A stretch of 64,000 nt of DNA. Source: Ciborinia camelliae (lineage: Eukaryota; Ascomycota; Leotiomycetes; Helotiales; Sclerotiniaceae). The first letter of the stretch is position 1. The number at the start of each line of letters is the position of its first letter. Both the position numbers and the translations under genes were made by a program. Below the pieces are notes generated by a model, which ran no database searches, was not told where the DNA came from, and saw only the letters and a list, made by a program, of their open reading frames with translations. Positions 24,331-36,359 of the stretch are shown here, one piece after another. Location: positions 1,161,388 to 1,225,387 of the forward strand of contig JANPYM010000012.1 of assembly GCA_025890175.1 (NCBI GenBank), written 5' to 3'.

Positions 24331-25028
24331 TAAATCAACATTCGGTGCTAAACGGGAGCATATGATGGCACGAATTCTACGATTTATGATTTATTCCGTG
24401 GTGATGGATTCTTCCATAATCTACTCAAGCTCTTAAAATAAGTCTCAAAACTCGGCCATAAAAGATATACGACACGGAATGGGAATTGTATATGTACTTT
24501 ATGTGGATTGGACATGTGGGATGACATAAAATAATATTTGATACCCCCTTCATTAAACGACACATTCTGGTATTTCAAGCCGCTGATTCGTGCCCAAGTG
24601 GATGCGCAGTTATAATCCCTTTCAAAAATCTGACTTAGATATGGTTGAGTCTGATGATCTCAAGCTTTTTTTATTTCTGTATTTGCGGTGTCATGATTAT
24701 GCATGAAGCACCATGCTCCAAGCCGGAGTATCTTTCTATTATATGTCCACCACTTTCTCGCTATTTCCCCGTCTCTAGATCAATATCGCGGAAATATATA
24801 CATAGAAATTTCTCGTTTCCTAGGGTATATACACTTTACCTCTTCACCCCTCCCCCATGTTTCTTTCTCAAATCCATAAATGCATGAAATCTTAAATCCC
24901 AAATCCCAGACTCCAATAAGTTTCATTCATGCAATAGCCTTTCTCAACTCCCCCCCACGCTAATAAATGCAATGCAAAAATGTCCGAGTACCGTCATGAA
25001 TATGCCATGTAGTAAAGTTACCGAAATC
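24331..25028. other. intergenic, convergent 3' ends
   Basis: AT-rich spacer between the 3' ends of the small membrane protein gene and the GT17 gene. No gene is seen. Confidence 0.6.
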
Positions 25029-26442
25029 TCAAATTAAATCAATCCCCTTCTTTTCTTGCTCAATCAATTCTTCGTAATCGACAAATCCGGCTCCTTCACC
25101 GTCGCGATCAACCATGTATCCGAATTTTGAACGGTGTTTTTTGATGTAGGTGGGGATGTCGTTATTATTGTCGACTCTTTTGTACCACTGTTGGGATAAC
25201 GTATTAGCTGCGAAATTCACTTGGGGGTTGAGTATTGGGAGAGGATATCAGGTGGTGAATGAATTTGGTGAGTTCTCGCTTGAAACCTCTCAGACTTGCT
25301 TGGGTGAATGAGTCTTCAACCATCACTCCCATGATATCCTGAGAAATTACTTCATCCCAAATCTCATTAAAAAATTCTGCACATACCTGTCCAAATCTGT
25401 CCCATAAATCCTTCCCTCTCCCCACTCTATCCACAATCCTCTCTACCATTCTATACTCCTCCTTATTCAAATTCGTATGACTAAAACTCTCCATCTTCCT
25501 CCTCATCTCCTTAATCGTACTAAAACAACTACTGCAATGCCACCCCGCATTCCACATATCCCCTACATTTTTGCTGTCCGTTTTATCCACCACCACATGT
25601 CCACCATGTTGACTCCTCAAGCTATGCGGCTTTATCGTATTCTCAAGCCCCTGATAAAACGTTGCTTGCGGATGTCTCCATTGTTCACCTCGGTGTCGGA
25701 ATTGGAAGGAATAGTAGTAGAATTGCGAGCGTAGGGTGAGAATGATGGGGAAATTACAATTGCGCAGGACTTGTAGGGAAGCTGGTCTGATCACCTCGTC
25801 GATATCGGATACGAGTATCACATCCCCCTGATTTGGTTTTTGATCGTCGACAAGTTTGGGGAAGACTTGGGTGAACATGGCATCTCGTTGAAACTTTTCT
25901 TGCACCCATGCATTTGCCTCATATTCTTTGGAGCCGGGCAGCGAGGAATTGGAGGTGGGTGGAGGGGCGTCGGTCAGAACGTGATAGATGATTTTATCTT
26001 CAAAAGCGGCGAACTTGGCACGGTTCTCTTGAAACGTCATGTTTTTCGCCAGGCCGGTGAAGGTCGTCGGCGCTTCGAGAATCACAAAATAATCCACCTC
26101 CGGGTTCATCTCGTGGAGACGGATCTCCAGCCAGTCGAGCTCCGAATTCACCATGAAGAGATCGTAGATCTTGCGTTTCTGCGCGCGCTGGGGGTAGGGC
26201 GTCAGGGAATGCGAGGCACAGAGTTGCTCGGCGCTGGAAGAGGGGAGGAAGTTGTTGTAGATGGGTGAGGTGCGGTGTTCAAAGGATATGTCTTCTTCGG
26301 TGATGGTGAAGGGGGATGGTGCGATCCGCGCAAGGAGGAAATATGTCAAGATGTATAAGAGGATACCGAGAGAGAGGATCTTGAATATTCGGGTGGTTTG
26401 GTTTTGGAGGGAATACCGGGGTTTGGAGAGTTGGATCGCCAT
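25029..26442 (-). CDS. glycosyltransferase family 17 (N-acetylglucosaminyltransferase-like)
   Basis: Predicted type II Golgi-type membrane glycosyltransferase of family GT17, the family of animal beta-1,4-GlcNAc transferase III; the fungal substrate is unknown. Exons on the minus strand are 25387-26442 and 25029-25187, giving 404 residues. A basic N-terminus precedes one signal-anchor helix at about residues 22-40. Family features include KIYDLFMVNSELDWLEIRL at about 91-109, EVDYFVILEAPTTFTG at 115-130, and the DVILVSDIDEVIRP block with the metal-binding DxD at 213-215. The 3' exon supplies WYKRVDNNNDIPTYI and FGYMVDRDG. The 199-nt intron is open in frame for 60 codons, so retention would give a different C-terminus. 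The first ATG upstream (26523) is less likely because it would put 27 Pro/Leu-rich residues ahead of the anchor. Confidence 0.92.
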
Positions 26443-29400
26443 TGTTTTTTTTTTTGGATGGTGAGGTAGGATGAGATAGGATGGGATGGGATCAGGCCCT
26501 CGAGAGAGTGTAAAGTAAAGCAAAGCAAAGCAAAACAGAAGGAGAAAAAAAAAAGAAACAAGAGAGTAGAGAGGGATAACCCCTCCCTATAAGGATATTC
26601 CTACCTACCTATATAAAGAGAACAACTATGTAACTACCCAAGTAACCTTTTCTCCAAAGAATAATATAAGAACATCAGAATCATATTCTCGGACCCCTGG
26701 AAATACCTAATGAAACTGTAATGGGGAATTGCCAGTCGTAGTGGGGTCCGCTGGGTGGGACCCTGGGGTCTGGTGCTACTTGACACTCACTAGCACTAGC
26801 ACGAATCACTAGTCTGGTAGGTCCTAGGTAGGTAGGTCTCCTTCGAAGTTCAAATAAACCTCGAGTGCTGCTCTTCTCCATATAGGCCTAGGAGGAGTAC
26901 CAGGACTCGATGGGATATCCTGAATCTTTTGAATACCTGAATCCTTGTATATTTAGGTTCCTATTCTTCATCGTTGGTTGTTAAACTTAAATCACTTAAA
27001 ATACCTATATACAAAGACGGAGGACTTGGGTAGGGAGGTGGTATCTTTTTTGAGATGTGAGATTTGAGATTGTGATGTCAGATTGTTGACCGAGGGAAAA
27101 TAAATGTAAATGTCCGAATCCAAATCCAAATATAGATATAAATACAAAAAAGATTGCAGGAATTATTTTATGGGAATTATTCAACGGAATTGGTAGTTTG
27201 ATAGTTGGGTTACACGTGATCGACATCGTGGCTCATTTGCTACCGAGTCGGGATTAGTAGGGAAGGAAAGAAGGAAGGATACCTCCCTTTCCAAAATGCT
27301 TATTTTTGACGTGCGAACTGTGAAGATGGAATTATCCTTGTAGCAATCAATGTAGGGACAGGTTTATTTTTCGGCTGTATGGCTGTAGCCTGTAGGATAT
27401 CCACTGGGCGGAAAGAGATGAATGGAATCTGGATAGAGATGACAAGAGAAGGATTGGAGAGAAATAGCTTACCTCATGATTCATATCCTCCTCTCGTCAT
27501 ATCTTACCGTAGTGAGTTGCCTGTCAGTGAGACTTCTTGTATGTCGGACCTCTGAGTGGGTGTCATACCATAGATATTACTGTAGAGGTAAATGAATCCC
27601 AAAAGAAACCCAATCTAAACCTCACTGCGAGGCTGCGCAGCTCGCACAATGCGATTATGCGGCACGGCAAATACCTAGGTAAGGTATGTATATGTGCCTG
27701 CATCATCAGAGCCATCACTATCATTCTCTATGGCGTCGAAGAGGTTGGAAAATAGCTTCTCTCATTCGGCTGTAACTTGTTCTGGCAGCACGGTTCCAAC
27801 CTACCAAAGAAAGCCGTCAGGGGAAAGAACTTAGAAGTGCGTGCTCCAATTATTGTTGGTTGGGACTTGGGACTTGGGGAAGGGATGGGAAGTAGAAGTG
27901 GAATTTCTCCTTAGGTTACAACTTACAACTTATTACACCGTGTAAGTTACACGGTTACACCGTTACACCTTTCTAGTCGTGTGTCCACATGTTCCTGAAT
28001 CCTGACATCTTGTAGGTTGGAACTTGAAACTTATGTAGGCTGTGACTTGTTAAACTAACCTAGCTTTACCAAATTACTAGTGACTACTGACCACACACTA
28101 ACGAATTAATAGTGTGTGGACTGTGGCCCTGTGGGTGCGGTGGTGCCCCACTACGCTGGGATTTAAATCATTTTGATATGATATTGAACATTCCACATTC
28201 CTAAAGGATCTGCTGAATGTAAAATTAGTATATAAGTAGGTACCATAATAACAAGAACCAATATGTTGGTTGTTACATTATCATATCATCAAAAAACCTT
28301 AGGTAGGTCTGAAAACATACATAAAACATGAACAAGAGAAATGAAATAATACGGTGTTGAATCCATCGAGACAAGAGTACAGTAAGAATGTCATTATTGT
28401 ACCATGTAATGTAAGCCTCAGCCTCAAAAGTCTCGCTTGGTGACATTTTTGTACGTACGGAGAGTAGGTACTAGGGGTACAGGTACAGTAGGTACAGTAG
28501 TTTGAAGTTATGCCTATCCTATCCCCTGTCCCCTAGAATCTCCGTAGCTTATAACTTAGAGCTAACCTACCCCCTACTTATTGTTACAGGAGCGGTTATG
28601 TGCTATGGTATGACAGTAAGAGTAAGGCTGAGACAGGCACAGCTAACGTGCCACAGCCTACAGGAAGGTAATTTGGGAATATAAAGAAAAAGAGACGGGT
28701 TCCTGATTGGTGCGGTCGCACAAACTTACTGTATAGTCTGTATAATGCCTTCTTACTCAGCCCTATGTTTCATGCGCTGTGACTCTATTCAGGTACATCT
28801 AGGACCTATATATCTCCACGGGTATATATGTATGAACGTAGCATTTAGAAATTGAATCCTTCGTTCGTGGTAACATAAATATAGCTCACTCACTCTATAT
28901 GAAAGAGGGAAGAATTGCATTTTCTGGGAGGGGTTTTTCTTTGAATAATACAATAATACCCTAAAAACTCTCCAGCTTCTTTTGGTTCAACCGTATTGAG
29001 CTCCATTAGGTACCTCTAGTCTTCCTCGCTAAAACGGGGAATCCGCGTATCATAGCAAATATCCCGGGGAAAGCGAAAGTGGATAATGAAAGCCTGTGGA
29101 ATTATTTAGTGTTGCGCATTCTTCCAATGGTACCTATACGGTATACCTATACCGCCTACACTTTTGTTTCTTCAAATTTGACATTTTGCAAAAAGGCATC
29201 TTGGTTTTTCATAAACCATAACAATTCTATATTAAAGATAAGAATATCAAGCAACAAAAACAACGGCCCCGCCGTTGTAGCTTGTCTGGTTTCCTCGAAA
29301 GAGCAAACATCACCGATGCCCATTTCCGCGTTTAGACTGGCTGGGCTAATAGACCGAGAAAAGGGTCTGTCATTTGGACGGTAGGGAATGAAACCCACTA

Positions 29401-30304
29401 CTGTACCACTATCACAGTATCACACAGTCACACAGTCACTAGATGTTCCATACCGATGTAGGTATTTGCCAAAGCTCGCAAAATAAAAAAGGAGGAACTG
29501 AAAAGAAAAGCTTAAATCAACCTGAAGGCTTTGACCATAGTTTATTCCTCACAAATTGCCTCACCAGGGATTGCAAAGACCATGCGAGATGAGATGAGAT
29601 GAGATTGATTCTCTCGCAAGAAACTCACGGCCCCTCATATAATCCGTATCGTGATTCGAGATCCATGGCGCACAATTGAAATTTGAAGTATTTGTTGAAC
29701 GGTTTATCACAACGTACAAGTTCACAAGTTGGAACACAGCAGCAGCGGTAAAGCGGTTGAGACTCAAAAATCACTCCGGAAATGATGGAAAGTACCTAGT
29801 TGGTACCTCCCTCTGCAAATCGCCGCTAAGATATAGCAGGGCATTTTCTCTCGTAATTTACTGCACTGTACCTTTATGGAGCACGTATTGGCGTATCCGG
29901 ATGAGTTTATTTTCTGGCCGTACGAGTATACGGTCCAATAATCTGGTTGCTGTCTGTCACGGGTAGTGTCCACTATTCATATACAAATTCGTGAAGGCTG
30001 GAGAGCTAGTCAAAACTATTTCTTTTTCTGGACAAAAGGAAGGAGCTCACTCGTTTTCAAAATCCCTATTTATCGCCTCCACCCAACTTGATTGTATTTG
30101 TTATTTGTACTATATAATTTGTTTAACCTACTTGTCTGTATCATTAGGATGCAGACCGTCTTACATAGTCTTGGATCGAAAAAGGATGTCAAATGGAATA
30201 ATTATGATACCTAATAATATGTATATATCTGAAGCTTTTGATACGGTAAGTTGATACGTTAAAAAATACTCGTTGGGAGCCAGTTGTCCGTCTAGCTACA
30301 CTCT
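26443..30304. other. 3.9-kb intergenic region, no gene seen
   Basis: No coding sequence is supported. It contains many TACCTAGGTA-like and GGTAGGTA motifs (for example 26821-26838 and the palindrome at 27672-27681), a cluster of GTTACAC elements with TTACACCGTGTAA at 27933-27945, a hairpin at 28091-28119, and a GATGAGATGAGATGAGAT tract at about 29586. Short ORFs of 60-100 codons overlap in several frames and look random. Confidence 0.6.
28091..28119. repeat. 10-bp hairpin, 9-nt loop
   Basis: CCACACACTA and TAGTGTGTGG are exact reverse complements separated by ACGAATTAA. No gene is associated. Confidence 0.8.
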
Positions 30305-33300
30305 TCAAAACGGATTACCCCAAGAAATTGGTTTATAACGTTTCCACTCTATATCGAGTTTCTCAATCTTCTCAATCAACTTCTTCAGGGCTGCATTTTC
30401 TTCTCCAGGGAGTTCTGCCTGCTTCTTATTGTAATCGGTCACATAAGCAGCTTTCATATCCTTCAAGTTATCATCCATATATTTGACGGCCTTATCCTTA
30501 GCTTGGGTGGCTCGTTGCTTCATAAAACCGTTCCACTTGTCCTCGAGACCCTTGGCCGTCCATTTGGACCAGTCGCTGGTTCCTGTTTTTCTCTCCCATT
30601 TCGGCATCTCTACCTCATCCAACGCTTTAAGACGCGCCGCAACCCGTCCTTTCTCGGTAATGAGTCTGGTGTTGATGGTGGGGTTCTGGAGGTACTTCAA
30701 CGCCGTCATAACGTCTTTCATGTTCTTGACGGCGCGATCGGGCTCGGCCTGAATATATGAATTCATGGTATTCTCGTCATTGATGGCTTTTCTACCCCAC
30801 ATCTACATTGAGTGCAATCACCACATCATTAGCATGGTTCTCAAACATAGGTACTTCCTTCATCCAGAAGTTCTGGCAAAGTTGAGGAAGAATTGAATGG
30901 AGAGGTTTGAAGGAAAGAAGAACTTTACTCCTTCTTTGGCAGTATTGACGCCTTTCTCCAAGAGAACAAACTCGCCAACGTCCGTGTTGTCATTGCTTGG
31001 ATATACCGGCATTATGTGATCAATTGGGTCTCTAGTTACGCCATCCATCTTGAATCTGTTATCTTGCCGAACACCCTGCCACAACTGCTTAATGGTAGCA
31101 CACAAGTCCTGCTTGGTATTTGGGTCTGCATTTGGTCGAAAACTAGGAAAGTTTTTTCCAAACTCCGTGTTCATCTGGTCAAAGAAAATGGGAACCATCT
31201 GTAGCTCCAGAATATGTTCCGTTGCGTAGTGTTCATTGATCGGTGTGCGAGGGGCATTCCCTGTGCCAAAATCAAAGTTATTGCATTCGTCGGGAGTCTG
31301 GTAATCATAAGTCAGGAGGTTCGAAACTTTCTGGGACCGTTTGTGTTAGCTAATTGTACTTCGTTCGATCTGAGCTCACAGGATAAAAGAAAATGGTCTC
31401 ACGGTGCTCAGGGTTGTGCTTGTTTCGTACGGCGGAGCTGTCAATCTATTCGATCCACAGAAGCTTACTGTACGACCGGTAGTCGTATCGCGTTCGAACA
31501 AACTATGTAGGTTGACATCCTCGGTTCCATTTCTTGTGATGTCGAGAATATCCCTCCTCTTCACAGCACCTTCAAACTGTGAAGTCTCCCATCCTGAAAT
31601 CGACGCGCACGGTGTATTTGAGCTTTCACTTTGTTCTGAGTTGGGGCAAATAAGATTCTGAATAGGAATGTGGAAGAATGGGCCAATGGATCTCTTCATC
31701 AGCGAGCGTTCAGCCAGGGGTGAAGTTTCCTCTAGCAAGCCGAATTCATTCCGCTGCTGATGGCTTTCTTTAATGCCCATATACAAAGAAGTGTTTAAAT
31801 CATCTGGAGCTTGAAGACTTCGCCTTGAGGGGCTTCCTTGAGTCAAGTCTGGACATGTTCCGCCCTTGTAAATTGTGAATTTGGCCGAACCGGGAAGATT
31901 GTACTTTCCGGTAGTCCATTTAAACCCGTCCGCCTTGGCATAAAGATCAACGCCAGCCTCCATACCCCAAGTAAAGGGACAGGATGCCACAGTGCTAACT
32001 CCAGCGCCAACTTTAACCTGGACCCAACTGTCCGCAGTCACCTGGGCGGTTAAAGGCGAGACATCCCAGCGATCATCGAAGTTGACGCCAAATTCCAGCG
32101 AAGCAATAAGATGGGCCTTGGCATCTCCTTGGGCGAGAACGCCAGCGTAGAAAGTTGGGGCTAGAAGACCATTCTTGTCCCCCGTCTCTCCATAGTCGGC
32201 CTTGTCTGGATTTGAGGGCTCCAACTCAGCTGGTAGGCGATACTCGTATTCCCACGAAACCACGTCAATCTTAGCCTCGACGGTGGTTGAAATGGTCACA
32301 CCGGCCTCGATGCGGCCCCTCAGCGCAAGTCTACAAGATTGGGGAGTCAGTAATTGCTTGTTAAGGAAGGGGTTCAGGGGGAGGAGTTAAAAGGGAGCGT
32401 CAAAAGGAAGAATCGGAACCAGGGTTATGTTAAAGGAGTGAAGAGAATGCAGAATAAATCATGAAAGTGTAGCTTAAAATCAGAGACTAGGAAAACAAAG
32501 GACCGATGATACTGACTGGGGACCGATAGTTGCGATTCCTGGGATACGCACACCAGCTCCTGGAAAGGGGATAGGGTCTCCGAGGTTACGATCGAGCGAG
32601 TCGTACTGAAAGCGCACAAGGGCCTCGAGCGTAAATGTGCAAGTGATCTCGCCATTGTTGCTAAATGTGAGGTACGAATCACTCAAGTCCACTTTGGGGA
32701 AGAGACTGGAGATGATGACGGAAAAGCCGAAACTAGTGCCGACCTTGATGTTGGCTTGGGCCTGAGCAAGTAGATAGCCATCTCGCCCAGGACAATCCCA
32801 TCGCTCCTCGACAATCTTGGCCGTGTACACGTCGTCAATATTGTGCTTGAAAGTTTTCTTAATTTCGCCTTTGGTCATCATTTTCAACCACTCTAATACT
32901 GATTCACCGAACCATCGTTTATTAAACTCATGCGAGCTCAAACCCCCAAAATGCGCATCATCACGAAACTCTTCCTCAAGCCAGCGTTTTCGGTTATGGC
33001 CAACATCAGTCATCGATCGCTTGTATTTTTTCTTGCTGCCACCGGCCACAGCAGCAGCAACAACTTCATCCCAATATCCAGGCTCGTTGCTATAATCAAT
33101 ACGCAACTGTGTCTTTCCAAGATCACGTGGAACGCGATTGAACTGATAATCAAAGGTCAGGTCGTAGATGACGGGCAGGTGGCCCAAGCCAACGAAGTCT
33201 CGTGGGAGGTTCTGATGTTTTGCAACTTTCATGTCTTTCGCGACAGCGTACTTACCCGGACCACACCCTGATGGCATCTGTAAGATTGTTCCGGGCACTC

Positions 33301-36300
33301 CGTGGCCCAAACCGATCTTGTGGCAGTTGCTATCTTCGGAAAAATCTGTGCAGATCATCTGGATAGTTTGCTCCTCTTCGGCATCGGTGTCGGTGCAATT
33401 GAACAAAGCCCAGTGAGAACCATCTCGCTTATCTAGCGATATTTGTAACTCTTCAGGGGATGTCATTACCACGAAGCTAAATGCTGTCTCATCTGGATCG
33501 TCACTGTCATTATCCGTGTCTAGCTCGTGGTCTGTATCTACATTATCGCCGGATGGTGGGTGAGGGAAAAGCTTGTCCAGGGAGACGGGGAGAAAGGGTG
33601 ATGCTCCGTGTACTGGGTCGCAGCAGAATACACGCGTTCTCTCGACACGAGGAAAACAATCTTCACCCAATCCATACGGGCTGTCAGTTAGCTGCACCGA
33701 GTGAGAGCCCACTGGACAGTGATCGTCGAAGCAACTGCCCGGCTTCCCGTACCACTTGCAATTCTCGAACTCTGCGGCGTCTTTCTTGGGACAGCAGTAG
33801 AGCTTGAGTACATCGATCCCAAAAACTTTGCTGGCATCATTGATGGCATCGATGAGTAGCTTTCCAGTGAGACCACCAAATGTTTCAACGAGGTCACCAA
33901 CCAACTGGAGAAAAGTACCAGAGAATGTCTAAAAGGGACATGTCAATTAAGTGCAAAGATAGTGATTTGTTGCTCACTTACCATTGCAATGTCATCGTTG
34001 TTGCAATCTCGTCCAACACCTGCCCAATAGCACTTGTGGCCTTCAGTTACTGGACTTTTGCAGCAGTAAGCCTTGTTACCATCTTCACAATACCAACCAT
34101 CACCCCATCGGTTCAGTTCCAGCGTAACTTCGTTGTCATGACAGTGCCCATTGCACCATGGATCATTGCCACGCCACGTGCAGTCTTCCTTTTTCGGAGC
34201 ACCCTCCATTGGGCAACATAAAGAGCTGTCGGCTTCTTTTGAGTGGCGAGTCACGGGTTTAGCTCCTCCACACGGTTGAGTCGTGATTGAAAGCCAACCA
34301 GGCTTACAGGAGCCTCCACAGTCTGTTACGTAGCAGTCTGGTACAGTGGCATCTTCCCAGAAGGCCTTTTTCTCGGCCTCGCGAGCAAACAATTTGAGAC
34401 CTTTCGGAGCAACGATGCCTTTCAGTGCTTCGAGATCTTGTGTGTCCTGGTCGATGGCCCATATCAAGAGGCCGGACAGACCCTGCTCATTGGCAAAATC
34501 GATCTTCTGCTTAAATGTCTCTGAGTCATCCTATTTAATGTGATGAGCAACGATTGAAAAGCCATTCACCAGCGACAGCTTTAAATTGAGCCGTGCTGAA
34601 GGAGTACTCGAACAAAAGTTCTTAGTAAGTAGACTTACGTAGGATACCCATTGATCTTGGTTCCAGTTGATCCATTTCACACCTGCTTTCTTGTCATGAT
34701 GGGGTTCGAGTTTATTATCCTTGATTATCTGCTTGATTTCTCTGTATGTTAATGTGCCAGAATTTGCGCTACAGGAACCCGGTAAAGCTCCGCCCCTGAA
34801 TCCGCAACCCGGTGAGGTACATAACGGATCAACAAGTGTAAAGCTGCGACCGTAGAAACCAAGACCCAGGTTGAGTTTCTTGGCAGGAACATCATTCCTC
34901 CACAACAGGTTCAAAGCCTCCTTGATCTCAGTCAGGTTGGAGTGGGCAAATATTTTGCTTCCAATGGGATTAGTTGAGTCCCAAATCCCATGGAGGTCGT
35001 AACTCATCACGTTTACAAAATCGACGTGATCCACAGCCTTGAGATCAAAGTGTCGCAGGTACCAGTAACTGGTAGGGATGGTAAATGATACGACGTACTT
35101 CTCCGGCTGCTGATTGTTGACATCATCTAGCTCTTTCAGAAATGTCACGAAATTCTTACCGTCGTCTGGCTGTCCACCACGATCACCTGCTCCGGGATAT
35201 TCCCAGTCGAAGTCGACACCATCGAAGCCATGCTTGCGCATGAAGCCAAACAGATTACCGATGAAGAGCTTCCGATTGGCAGCCGTGCTAACCATGTTGC
35301 TAAAAACGGGCTGTGTGGCGGTACCATTGTCATTGAAGGTCCAACCACCGAGGGCCACGACAGTCTTCAGACCCGCATTGTGCTTCTTGATATTGGTAAA
35401 CTCGGTGAAGAGTTCAGTAGGTAGGTCGTCCATTGGGGCAACCTTGAAGTCTCCCGGAGTGATGTAACCAAAGGAAAAGTATGCGTGTGTCAAGGCGTCA
35501 ACTGGGATGTCATTAAATCCCATGCCAACACAGGCTTTCTTATGGTTCCATGCCTCATAGTAGCCAATGATTCGCTTCTGGACATTCCCATCTTTTTCCT
35601 TGGGCCCAGGCTGCTCACAATTGCTCTGACAGCTGGTTTCTTTGTCATCCGTGACCTTGCAAAAGTCTGCCGCGGTCCCACAAAATCCGAATTCAGAGCA
35701 GCACTGCTTTGTCAACGGCTAAGCCTAAACCTGGAGAAATTAGTACTTACAACGTTCAAAGGACATTTCTGTCCAGCAGTTTTGGCATAGCGGCCGCATT
35801 CTGCCTTTGCATTGCAGTTTGACCAGCAGACATCATTAGGACTAATGTCATTTGTGCCACAAGCCTTAGGCCCATAGTTGCACTGTCCTGTCGCCTTAGG
35901 ACAACAAGCACCTTGAACATCTTGTTAGTATGTCTCGTACTTCACGATTATCAGATCAAAAACTTACCGTTTCGGCAAGGTCTTCCCTCACCACATGTAT
36001 AATCATCTGGCACCTCCTGTCTAGGAATAAGGCTGAGCTTAATATCAGTCGAGGAAGTTTCACGAGTACTACAAAACGGAAGCTCCTGGTGGCGCCTGAT
36101 TTTGGCCGAGTAGTCAAAGGGCCTGTGAAATGAGATTAGAGAATCTGCGTATAGACCCAATCTGTATGATCAGATTGATCATTAAGTTCACAAATTATGA
36201 TTATACATACGAGATGAGGTTCTGACAACGAGGTTGTCCAAAATCATCCAGAATCATGATAATTGAATCAGAAGGAGCATTTATGGGGATAGCTATTGCA

Positions 36301-36359
36301 GCACCAAGAAGGAAGAAAAAAGTCACCAAGTTGAATGATGTACTCATCACGATTGTCAT
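30305..36359 (-). CDS. secreted GH18 chitinase, subgroup C (killer-toxin-like) with CBM18
   Basis: Predicted secreted chitinase. Minus-strand exons: 36211-36359, 35968-36122, 35751-35911, 34639-35703, 33982-34530, 32517-33928, 31403-32330, 30929-31330 and 30305-30802, or alternatively 30792-30872 as the last. Length is 1,772 or 1,633 residues. A signal peptide (about 1-26) comes first. A Cys-rich chitin-binding region follows (about 102-185, with a CBM18-like CCSEFGFCG). The GH18 barrel comes next, with the catalytic motif DGVDFDWE at 316-323 (acid Glu323). Residues 540-760 hold further Cys-rich blocks. The C-terminal half resembles no domain I can name and contains several dibasic Lys-Arg sites suited to Kex2 cleavage. 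This architecture matches subgroup C chitinases, related in plan to the chitinase subunit of yeast killer toxins. It is head to head with a LysM gene. Confidence 0.93.

Noticed and set aside
31376..32299. Separate gene at 31376-32299 (minus)
   Set aside because: It is exon 7 of the chitinase gene; phases on both sides join cleanly to exons 6 and 8.
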